Of a DNA stretch of 64,000 bases, positions 19,209 to 26,455 are shown in pieces. Origin of the DNA: Calditrichota bacterium (GTDB lineage: Bacteria; Calditrichota; Calditrichia; Calditrichales; J004); the NCBI GenBank assembly GCA_013112635.1, contig JABFGF010000012.1, positions 33,591-97,590 on the forward strand, written 5' to 3'. Both the position numbers and the translations under genes were made by a program. Numbering within the stretch: the stretch's first letter is position 1; each line of letters begins with the position of its first letter. Below the pieces are notes generated by a model, which worked only from the letters and a program-made list of their open reading frames with translations, was not told the DNA's origin and made no database searches.

Positions 19209-19919
19209 ATGATACTAAATAGACTAAAACTTTTAATTACAATTGTCCGTGTAAACCTGAAGATAATTTTCGGAAATAAATTTATTTATTTTGTTTTGGC
19301 AGGAGTGGGTTTTTACCTGTTTGTTGCACTGATTGGATTGTTTGATGCAGATTGGTATCCTGACCAGGAAGATGTTTATTATACTATAATATTTCCGGGA
19401 CTATTGTTAATATTTTATCCCACTGCTTTTGGAATTCAAAATGACATGGATTCCCGTACTTTGGAAATGCTTTTTGGGATCCCAAATTATCGATATAAAG
19501 TTTGGCTTGTTCGTTTGATTATTATTCTTTTTACCGTTTTTTTTATTTTGGTTTTTCTTTCCTGGCTAAGTTCCTATTTAATCGTTTCTGTACCAATTTT
19601 TGAGATGGCATGGCATCTTATGTTTCCGGTGTTTTTTGTTGGAAGCCTTTGTTTTATGGTTTCAACGCTTATTAAAAATGGAAATGGAACGGCAGCTGTT
19701 ATGGTGTTGATTGGTCTTATTTTCTGGATAAGCGCCGGCATATTTGAATCTAGTAAATGGAATATTTTTTTAAATCCATACGATTTTCCTTATGACGTAT
19801 ATCTCTCAATTTGGGATGAGACAGTTTTTTATAACCGTCTGTATCTTGTGATTGGATCAATCCTTACAATTCTTGGCGGATTATTTCGCTTACAGAAACG
19901 TGAAAAATTCATCCAATAA
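19209..19919 (+). CDS. ABC-2 type permease subunit
   Basis: A 236-residue integral membrane protein with six predicted helices (for example FVLAGVGFYLFVALIGLF and VLIGLIFWISAGIF) and the ABC-2-type loop FGIQNDMDSRTLEMLFG after TM2. It begins 95 bases after the RND-ABC fusion. It probably provides the membrane partner for that protein's ATPase domain; this is inferred from position only. It is about half the usual length of an ABC-2 permease with an extracellular domain, so it would be a minimal six-helix unit. The gap before it holds a low-complexity stretch rich in TAACTTGT-type words. Confidence 0.8.
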   Translation: MILNRLKLLITIVRVNLKIIFGNKFIYFVLAGVGFYLFVALIGLFDADWYPDQEDVYYTIIFPGLLLIFYPTAFGIQNDMDSRTLEMLFGIPNYRYKVWLVRLIIILFTVFFILVFLSWLSSYLIVSVPIFEMAWHLMFPVFFVGSLCFMVSTLIKNGNGTAAVMVLIGLIFWISAGIFESSKWNIFLNPYDFPYDVYLSIWDETVFYNRLYLVIGSILTILGGLFRLQKREKFIQ

Positions 19920-20099
19920 ATCCTTATCTTGTAATTGGTTTTCCTCCCTTCTTTATGCAAATAAAACAAATTCCAATCTAATGATCCTATTATCTATTTT
20001 TTAACTTTTTGTGAATATTTAAGTTTATTTTTAATAATGATTTGCAGAATTATTTGATCGGAAATTTGCGTTTGGAAAATGAAATATGGAGACTTTAAT

Positions 20100-21053
20100 A
20101 TGTTAATAAATAAATCGCCGGATATTAAGAGCTCGGAAATTACAGATGAACAGGATTATGTAAATCGACGAAAGTTTATAAAATTTTCACTGGCTACAGT
20201 TGGTGGAATGGCCTTAAACAGCCAGTCACTTTTTGCTGCTCAAAATAATTCGGGGTTGCGAGAGCTAAAAGATGTGAAGCCAAGCAAATTTAGTACAGTA
20301 GAGAAAAAAAATTCATGGGAAAATATAACCACGTATAATAATTTTTATGAATTTGGCACCGGCAAAGATGATCCGGCTGACTATGCCCATACTTTGAAAA
20401 CCAAACCCTGGAAAGTTGAAATTTCAGGTCACTGTAATAAACCTGGCAATTATGATGTTGATGATATAGTAAAAAATAACCAGCTGGAAGAAAGGATCTA
20501 TCGTTTACGTTGTGTTGAAGCATGGAGCATGGTTGTGCCGTGGATTGGCATTCCATTGAGCGCAATAATAAATAAGGCTGATCCAACTTCAAAAGCAAAG
20601 TATGTTGAGTTCACTACTTTGAATGATCCTAAACAAATGCCCGGACTTAGAAGTTCAGTTTTACCCTGGCCATATATTGAAGGTTTGCGTATGGATGAAG
20701 CAAAGAACCCATTGACGCTTCTTGCTGTTGGACTGTATGGCCGGATTTTACCAAATCAAAACGGCGCTCCAATCCGATTGGTTGTGCCATGGAAATATGG
20801 GTTTAAAAGTATTAAATCCATAGTAAAAATCCGCTTTGTGGATAAAATGCCACGTAATACCTGGAATGTAGCTGCGCCTCGTGAGTATGGGTTTTTTGCC
20901 AATGTAAACCCAAATGTTGATCATCCGCGCTGGAGCCAAAAAAGGGAAAGGCGTTTGGGCAATTTTTTTAAGCAGGAAACAGATCTGTTTAATGGCTACA
21001 CAGAACAAGTTGGTCAAATGTATTCCAAGTTAGACCTTAATAAATGGTTTTAG
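20100..21053 (+). CDS. msrP: Protein-methionine-sulfoxide reductase, molybdopterin catalytic subunit
   Basis: 317 residues. I choose the ATG at 20100, which has TGGAG ten bases upstream, over the ATG at 20079, which would overlap that site. The N-terminal region has a twin-arginine signal (RRKFIKFSLATVGG), so the folded molybdoenzyme should be exported by Tat. The oxidoreductase molybdopterin domain is clear: LRCVEAWSMVVPW carries the molybdenum-ligand Cys138, followed by GIPLSAII and LYGRILPNQNGAPIRLVVPWKYGFKSIK. Its partner MsrQ lies downstream at 21749, but two toxin-antitoxin genes intervene. The system repairs oxidised methionine in envelope proteins using quinone-derived electrons. Confidence 0.93.
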   Translation: MLINKSPDIKSSEITDEQDYVNRRKFIKFSLATVGGMALNSQSLFAAQNNSGLRELKDVKPSKFSTVEKKNSWENITTYNNFYEFGTGKDDPADYAHTLKTKPWKVEISGHCNKPGNYDVDDIVKNNQLEERIYRLRCVEAWSMVVPWIGIPLSAIINKADPTSKAKYVEFTTLNDPKQMPGLRSSVLPWPYIEGLRMDEAKNPLTLLAVGLYGRILPNQNGAPIRLVVPWKYGFKSIKSIVKIRFVDKMPRNTWNVAAPREYGFFANVNPNVDHPRWSQKRERRLGNFFKQETDLFNGYTEQVGQMYSKLDLNKWF

Positions 21054-21087
21054 TTAGCAAATTTATATATAAAGATTTTTAAAGAAC

Positions 21088-21124
21088 TTGCCATAGGTCT
21101 TTATTCGGACTATATTAAGACCTA
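21088..21124 (+). promoter_or_regulatory. Promoter and operator of the toxin-antitoxin module
   Basis: TTGCCA (21088-21093), 17 bases, TATATT (21111-21116): a sigma70-like pair with ideal spacing. An inverted repeat TAGGTCTT (21094-21101) / AAGACCTA (21117-21124) places one arm in the spacer and one just after the -10 box. That is the usual position for an antitoxin-complex operator. The start codon of the antitoxin is 15 bases on. Confidence 0.65.
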
Positions 21125-21138
21125 AAAAAGGACTGAAT

Positions 21139-21429
21139 ATGAAATTAAAAAATATTAAACCGGTGAGCTACTTCAAAGCCCATGCTTCCGAAATTTTAAA
21201 AAATGTATCCGATAACCAGGAAACATATGTAATCACCCAAAACGGTGAGGCCAAAGCAGTTGTGCAAAGCATTGAGGATTTTGAGATCACACAGAATACG
21301 CTGAACATGCTGAAATTGTTGAGTCAACGTGAACAGGAAATTAAGGAAGGAAAAACAATTCCAGCCAAAGAAGCTTTTAAACAGATCAGAAACAATATAG
21401 ATCAATTTAGAGAACAGAATGAAAAATGA
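21139..21429 (+). CDS. Type II antitoxin, Phd/YefM family
   Basis: 96 residues. The N-terminal half has the Phd/YefM pattern (KPVSYFKAHASEILKNV, then YVITQNGEAKAVVQSIEDFE) that folds into the DNA-binding dimer. The C-terminal half is charged and helical, suited to wrapping the toxin. Its stop overlaps the toxin start by four bases (ATGA at 21426-21429). It sits under the palindrome-bearing promoter at 21088, so autoregulation is likely. The location is unusual, between msrP and msrQ. Confidence 0.88.
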   Translation: MKLKNIKPVSYFKAHASEILKNVSDNQETYVITQNGEAKAVVQSIEDFEITQNTLNMLKLLSQREQEIKEGKTIPAKEAFKQIRNNIDQFREQNEK

Positions 21430-21749
21430 ATTTTAATGTTACTCTAACTCCAAGTTCTCTAAAGGATATCAACGAAATATTTGAATACGTCTATCTAAAT
21501 GATTCACTTAACAACGCCACCAAACTAATTTCCAGAATTGAGGAAAGTATCTTTTCATTAGATACTTTTCCTTTGCGAGGACATTCAATACCAGAGTTGG
21601 AAAGTTTAATTAAAAAGAACTACAAAGAGATTCATTTTAAACCTTATAGAATTATTTATCGAGTTGAAGATAGGGATGTTTATATTTTGGCAGTTCTCGA
21701 TGGTCGTAGAAATATCCGTGAGTTACTTTTAAGACGAATAGATGATTAA
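21426..21749 (+). CDS. Type II toxin, RelE/ParE family
   Basis: 107 residues with the RelE/ParE fold signature: VTLTPSSLKDINEIFEYVYL at the start, FPLRGHSIPELE in the middle and YKEIHFKPYRIIYRVEDRDVYILAVLDGRRN at the end. ParE-type proteins poison gyrase and RelE-type proteins cleave mRNA on the ribosome; sequence alone does not decide here, though GRRN resembles ParE members. Translation is coupled to the antitoxin (4-base overlap). It is also coupled to the downstream msrQ, whose ATG shares one base with this stop codon (21749). Confidence 0.87.
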   Translation: MNFNVTLTPSSLKDINEIFEYVYLNDSLNNATKLISRIEESIFSLDTFPLRGHSIPELESLIKKNYKEIHFKPYRIIYRVEDRDVYILAVLDGRRNIRELLLRRIDD

Positions 21750-22324
21750 TGATAAAAAAAATCAAACCTGTACTTGTCTTCTTTTGTTTACTCCCAATAT
21801 TGTATTTGATCTATGCTGCTTTTACAGATAACCTTGGGGCAAACCCAATTGAAGAATTATTACGCCAAACCGGTTTCTGGACTTTAATTTTTTTAGTAGC
21901 CACTCTATCAATTTCGCCAATAAGGAAATTCAGCGGCTGGAATAAAATTATTCAGTTTAGACGAATGATTGGTTTGTTTACATTTTTTTATGCTTTTCTG
22001 CATTTTGGAGTATACCTTGGATTGGATCGCTTTTTTGAATGGCCCGAAATTGTTGAAGATATTTCCAAACGGCCGTTTATTACGATTGGTTTTTCGGCGT
22101 TTATTTTGCTGATTCCGCTGGCCATAACTTCTACAAAAGGCTGGATTAGACGGTTGGGCAAAAAATGGAAAAAGCTTCATTACCTGGTTTACTTGGTTGC
22201 GGTTTTAGGGGTTGTTCATTTTTGGTGGCTGGTCAAAAAGGATATCACTGAGCCTATGATTTTTGCAATTATTTTTACGGCACTCTTTGGAATTCGAACA
22301 ATCAAATCCCAAAAAAGAAAATGA
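21749..22324 (+). CDS. msrQ: Heme-binding membrane subunit of methionine-sulfoxide reductase
   Basis: 191 residues, six hydrophobic helices of the ferric-reductase-like YedZ/MsrQ family. The heme-ligand histidines are visible in YAFLHFGVYLG, KLHYLVYL and VVHFWWL. It passes quinol electrons to MsrP. It normally follows msrP directly. Here the toxin gene is immediately upstream with a 1-base overlap (TAATG), so its translation depends on the toxin-antitoxin transcript. It overlaps the next gene by four bases (ATGA). Confidence 0.92.
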   Translation: MIKKIKPVLVFFCLLPILYLIYAAFTDNLGANPIEELLRQTGFWTLIFLVATLSISPIRKFSGWNKIIQFRRMIGLFTFFYAFLHFGVYLGLDRFFEWPEIVEDISKRPFITIGFSAFILLIPLAITSTKGWIRRLGKKWKKLHYLVYLVAVLGVVHFWWLVKKDITEPMIFAIIFTALFGIRTIKSQKRK

Positions 22325-22821
22325 AATCTAATAAGATAATTACAGTTTATACTTCACAAAATCAGACTGACCACATTATGGTTCAATCCATTTTAGAAGG
22401 GCAGGGCATAAAATTTTTTACAAAAAATGAAAACCTGCAAAACCTATTTGGTGTCGGTCAATTTTCCACCGGATATAATCCCATTACAGGTCCAATGGAA
22501 ATTCAGGTTCATCCACAGGATGTAGAAATTGCCAAAACGGTAATAAAAGATTATCTGGGGAATGAGCGGTCTGTGAAAGGCATGTCGTATTCTGAAGGAT
22601 CTGAAGAGATTGATAATAAAACTGTAAATGAATATAACCATTGCCTTAACGCAGCAATAATTATCGGGCTTGTTATCCCTCCGTTAAATCTTTACCATTT
22701 ATTAAAAGCCATCTTAATAAAAAACAATTCGCATTTAAATTTAGATGGTGGTTTTAAGCTTACTTTAGCTTCACTTTTATCGTTATTTGGGTTGTTTATT
22801 TTGATTAAATTTATTGTTTGA
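22321..22821 (+). CDS. DUF2007-domain membrane protein
   Basis: 166 residues. The first 75 (ITVYTSQNQTDHIMVQSILE ... QVHPQDVEIAKTVIKDYL) match the DUF2007 putative signal-transducing domain, a small ferredoxin-like fold. The tail contains two hydrophobic helices (AAIIIGLVIPPLNLYHLL and LASLLSLFGLFILIKFIV). It is translationally coupled to msrQ by a 4-base overlap. DUF2007 proteins have no firm function; a regulatory role at the membrane is only a guess. Confidence 0.75.
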   Translation: MKSNKIITVYTSQNQTDHIMVQSILEGQGIKFFTKNENLQNLFGVGQFSTGYNPITGPMEIQVHPQDVEIAKTVIKDYLGNERSVKGMSYSEGSEEIDNKTVNEYNHCLNAAIIIGLVIPPLNLYHLLKAILIKNNSHLNLDGGFKLTLASLLSLFGLFILIKFIV

Positions 22822-22823
22822 CG

Positions 22824-23774
22824 CTAGCTTAACAATGAATAGGAGACAATCAGCTGACCGTTTTCCCGCCACTTAACCCAACCTTTTCCAAGGGATTTAA
22901 AACCATCATCAAACTGTTCAACATAAGCCCATTGGTTCGAAATACGCAAAACTTTTAGAAAAGCATATTCCTGCATGTTGATTGGGGCAGCGTGTGATAA
23001 AGGTTTTATCCGGATTAGATTATTCTGGGGCTGTAACGGTTCGATGCTGTTTATGGTTAATAAAAATTCTGGCCAAAACTTTATCTGGCAATTAGTTTTA
23101 CTTAAATAGGATTTTTGACCATTATACTCATTTACTAAAACCTCAATAAAACCAGATTGGATTGAAATAATGCGTAAATAGAGAATATCATAATCCAGTT
23201 TTAAATGAGCAGGAGCGAACCATGGTGGGGCGTAGCTGATTTCAATTCCCCGTTCAGTTCTTTTAAAAACCAGGCTGTCAGTTGGCAAATGGTCAGAAAT
23301 TGATTTTTCCAGGTTGGGATTGTTATAAAAATAAAGAACGTGTAAATCGTGGAAATTTGGTTTGGCCATCCCAAGACCCATGGGCGGCTTATTGCTGTTC
23401 AGCGCCTGTGGAGCAGAAATCATGGAAACAGAACTCGTGGTTACTTTTGTCTTTTGGGGTTGATTATCTGGATTCAAATCTGATCGGTTTGTGTTGTATC
23501 TGTAAATGGAAAAAAGTAGAAATATAATAAGTAAAGCAGCATAAATCTTATTAATTAAAACAATCAATTCGTTTTTCAAATAGCGGGCTAAAACAATGGC
23601 TAAAATAAAAACAATTACCCCGCTCATTACGCCATAACCCAAAACTATTGCGCCACCGGCTAAGCCTTGATTTTTCCCCGCTCCTGTAATACCCGCAAAT
23701 ACCATTCCCAGAAAGAAGAAAATGAGTGCGGACAATAAGTAAAATAAAATATGTGAAGTATTAATTTTTTTCAT
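22824..23774 (-). CDS. Membrane protein of unknown function with SH3-like tail
   Basis: 316 residues. I do not recognise the family. Three hydrophobic segments fill residues 8-100 (ILFYLLSALIFFFLGMVFAG; GYGVMSGVIVFILAIVLA; YAALLIIFLLFSIY), followed by a polar linker and about 200 soluble residues, presumably outside the cytoplasm. The end (YAFLKVLRISNQWAYVEQFD ... GWVKWR) has the look of a bacterial SH3-like domain. It is the second gene of a minus-strand pair, 12 bases after the peptidase. It ends only two bases from the convergent DUF2007 gene. Confidence 0.55.
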   Translation of the reverse strand: MKKINTSHILFYLLSALIFFFLGMVFAGITGAGKNQGLAGGAIVLGYGVMSGVIVFILAIVLARYLKNELIVLINKIYAALLIIFLLFSIYRYNTNRSDLNPDNQPQKTKVTTSSVSMISAPQALNSNKPPMGLGMAKPNFHDLHVLYFYNNPNLEKSISDHLPTDSLVFKRTERGIEISYAPPWFAPAHLKLDYDILYLRIISIQSGFIEVLVNEYNGQKSYLSKTNCQIKFWPEFLLTINSIEPLQPQNNLIRIKPLSHAAPINMQEYAFLKVLRISNQWAYVEQFDDGFKSLGKGWVKWRENGQLIVSYSLLS

Positions 23775-23786
23775 AGCTACTCCCGA

Positions 23787-24863
23787 TTATTCAGCAGAAA
23801 GCCGCATAATTTCGACTATCATATTTTTTGCCTTTTCCATATCCGAAATATAAATGTGTTCATCTGTGGAATGTTCAAGCTTTGCACCGATCCCAACACC
23901 GGCCATTTCAATGCCGTTATTATTATAAATGGATGCATCTGTGAAGCCGGTAATAAAAGTGGTTGTCGCGTTGATCCCAACACTATTCAAAGCTTTCTTC
24001 GAAATCTCAACAACTTCTGAATCAGGATTGATTTCAACAGCTTTACATTTATTATCGATAAGTATTTCTACTTCTGCGCCATTGCTTGTAACCTCATCCC
24101 GAATTATTGTTTCCATTTCCCGGCAAATTTTTTCAGCTTTTTCATGATTTAAACTACGGCACTCAGCAAGAAAATTGGCGCTATCGGGTACACCATTACG
24201 GATGATCCCGCCATTAATAACACCCACATTGGCTGTACTCTCTTCATCAAGTCGGCCTAATCGTAATTTTGCAATGGCAAATGCAGCGGCTTGAATCGCA
24301 TTAATTCCCTTTTCAGGCTCCATACCTGCATGGGCGCCGCGTCCTGTTATATTAACATCAATGGCGTAATAAGATGGCCCGCCGATTATAATTGTTTCAA
24401 GTTCATCATTATCCAGCAGGTAACCTTTTTTTGCTTTGAATTGGGCGAAGTCAAGTTCTTTTACTCCAAGCAAACCAACTTCTTCATGGCGGCTTATGGC
24501 TACTTCCACAGGCGGATGAACCTTTGCAATTCTTAAAGCTTCAAGTAACTCAGCAATTCCCGCTTTATCATCTGCGCCCAAAATTGTATTTCCTTTGGAT
24601 CGAATGACGCCATCTTTTAAAACAGGCTCAATGCCTTTGCCGGGTTGGACAGTATCGCCATGGCAGGAAAATAATATGCAATCTTTCCCAAAGCATCCAA
24701 GCTCTGCGAATTTAGCAATCAGGTTTCCATAGCTGTCAATAATGACGTTGGCCCCAAGTTTTTCAAACTCCGGTTTTAGCCAATTCATGAAGTTAGCTTC
24801 ATTTCCAGATTCACTTTCAATTTTAACCATTTCCATAAACTGTTTAATCATGCGCTCATTCAT
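23787..24863 (-). CDS. M20-type metallopeptidase, peptidase T-like
   Basis: 358 residues from the Met at 24863, which has GGTGAT upstream. An earlier ATG at 24917 adds 18 residues not expected in the family. Zinc-site motifs are in order: LFSCHGDTVQPG (His, Asp), ILGADDKAGIAELLEAL (bridging Asp), SRHEEVGLLGVKEL (catalytic Glu pair) and the late His in LEHSTDEHIYI. A lid domain follows GPSYYAIDVNITGRGAHAGM. It is most like the PepT-like/YgaZ-type di-zinc aminopeptidases that take short peptides. It is first in a pair with the unknown membrane protein 12 bases downstream. Confidence 0.88.
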   Translation of the reverse strand: MNERMIKQFMEMVKIESESGNEANFMNWLKPEFEKLGANVIIDSYGNLIAKFAELGCFGKDCILFSCHGDTVQPGKGIEPVLKDGVIRSKGNTILGADDKAGIAELLEALRIAKVHPPVEVAISRHEEVGLLGVKELDFAQFKAKKGYLLDNDELETIIIGGPSYYAIDVNITGRGAHAGMEPEKGINAIQAAAFAIAKLRLGRLDEESTANVGVINGGIIRNGVPDSANFLAECRSLNHEKAEKICREMETIIRDEVTSNGAEVEILIDNKCKAVEINPDSEVVEISKKALNSVGINATTTFITGFTDASIYNNNGIEMAGVGIGAKLEHSTDEHIYISDMEKAKNMIVEIMRLSAE

Positions 24864-25015
24864 AGTAATCACCGTTTTTTGTAACTTGGATTGTATATAA
24901 AGGATAGTATTCCGCAATTTGCTTACAATATCACTAAATAACCCAAAGTAATAAAATAAAGGAAATATTTAAAGCCAATTGTGAAAATTAGTTAATCAGT
25001 TTGGCATTCTGATTC

Positions 25016-25420
25016 TTAGTAATTTATGGCTTTGTATTTTGCATAGCTTTTTAGGACAGTATGTGATGGAGAAGCATTCTTAAATGATATGGCCTTCCCT
25101 TCATAAGGATAAGCAGGTGATCCTTTAACAACAATAAAATGTAAGTGAGGGTATCCGGCCTTTCCAGAACGGCCTGTTACTCCAAGAGGACTGCCTTGCT
25201 TAACTTTATCGCCGACTTTAACATCAATACCATCCATTGGTGAATGCAGATAATAAGCATATGTCTTATCGCCATGGTCAATTAAAATGTAATTACCAAT
25301 CCCACCACCATCACTTGGAGCATTTTCAACAACAGTATGAACAGTACCTGCTCGTGAGGCAATAAAAATTGTACCTATCGGCATATCAAAATCAAATGCA
25401 TACTGATCTGGTTGGGTAGG
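25016..25420 (-). pseudogene. M23 (LytM-type) peptidase, N-terminally truncated
   Basis: The frame is open from 25420 to the stop at 25016, but the first ATG (25384) comes after the segment YAFDFD that should hold the first zinc ligands. The visible part is a good LytM core: GTVHTVV, NYILIDHGDKTYAYYLH, VKVGDKVKQGSPLGVTGRSG and the HLHF zinc motif. A stop at 25421-25423 cuts the frame just before the expected His-containing segment, and I found no signal peptide upstream. I therefore read it as a decayed gene. If translated from 25384 it would give 122 residues with an incomplete zinc site. Confidence 0.6.
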
Positions 25421-25795
25421 TCAGACATTTTAGTAGCATTATAGTGCCTGCACAACAAATTAGCTTTTTGGTTTTCTGATGAAGAAGACATCAGTTCTGG
25501 TCAGGCTTGGGAAAGCAAGTCCCATTTCTGGCTTCCGAACCATTTATAAACTCTATCAGACATGGTACATGCATTAAATTTGAATCATCTTATTAAAAAT
25601 TCTCAATAAGAATCAACACCTATCTATTAAGCAGTTCTGATTTAATTCAATTCTGCTTTTTTTGATTAATTTGCCTGATCAAGAATAATTAACATACATG
25701 TATTTGTTCGGTTATCTGCTTGGCAAATATTGCGTAGTATTCCAATATCAAGTTTCGGGTTTAGAGGTGTTTTCTAATAATTATTAGTCAATGTT
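25421..25795. other. Gene-free stretch between M23 remnant and YkgJ gene
   Basis: About 375 bases with no convincing gene. The word ATGTCTGA on the minus strand occurs near both ends of the first 140 bases, which might mark a small repeat or remnant. An AAGCAG...CTGCTTTTTTT arrangement near 25630-25665 gives a 6-bp stem before a T-run, but its loop is long. Nothing else stands out. Confidence 0.3.
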
Positions 25796-26416
25796 TCAAA
25801 CTGCATCAACTATTTCATTTACAATTTTTTCTGTATCAGACAAGCTTTTACCCTCGCTAAAAACCGGATATATTTTTAAAACAAATATTGCCAATTGTGT
25901 AGAATTTAAAGGCAGGAATCCACTTGGGAATAGCTTTGCATTTTCTTTTATAAAAATGGCAGCAGATTTGATAGCTAGTTGATTACTGAGATCATTTTCA
26001 TTTGAATAGTCAAACATCCATTTTTCAGCTTGTTGAGATATTTGACTTATTTCTTTTTCACTCTCATTGATGCTGGTTGCCGGGAATATGCGGCAATCAT
26101 AATTACGGCATGTTAGGGGCCGGTCATCATAAATGGAACACGCGCTATTAACAAACATAGGACAGTGACCATTTTTATCATAGCCCATAAGAACATTGCC
26201 TTTGGGAAGTCCCGGTGCCGGAAATAAAAGTTCTTTCGGAATTCGGTTTATGGTTTTTTTCTCTTTAGGTTTTATATGGATAAAAAACGACGAAGTGCAA
26301 CAGGCAGTACATTCGCCACAAGGCACATCCATTCCGGTGTTATTTTTTTGCGTATTACGGATTTGTTTAAGCCAGGTTGAAAAATTACCCGCCGGAAAAC
26401 CTTGCGATGTTTTCAT
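25796..26416 (-). CDS. YkgJ-family cysteine-cluster protein
   Basis: 206 residues. The family's metal-binding cysteines are obvious: PCGECTACCTSSFF, then HCPMFVNSACSIYDDRPLTCRNYDCRIFP. This pattern (CxxCxxCC ... C ... CxIYxxRPxxCRxxxC) is the YkgJ or UPF0153 zinc/iron cluster domain. The remaining C-terminal 90 residues are helical. The biochemical role of the family is not settled. It is third in a minus-strand series after LysE and the amidase-like lipoprotein, 39 bases after the latter. Confidence 0.85.
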   Translation of the reverse strand: MKTSQGFPAGNFSTWLKQIRNTQKNNTGMDVPCGECTACCTSSFFIHIKPKEKKTINRIPKELLFPAPGLPKGNVLMGYDKNGHCPMFVNSACSIYDDRPLTCRNYDCRIFPATSINESEKEISQISQQAEKWMFDYSNENDLSNQLAIKSAAIFIKENAKLFPSGFLPLNSTQLAIFVLKIYPVFSEGKSLSDTEKIVNEIVDAV

Positions 26417-26455
26417 TTTAGATTCACTTTATTATATAACTAAATCATTCACAGG

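Noticed and set aside
25796..25982. A plus-strand frame opposite the YkgJ gene
   Set aside because: The minus strand shows the full set of YkgJ cysteines, and the plus frame has no family features.
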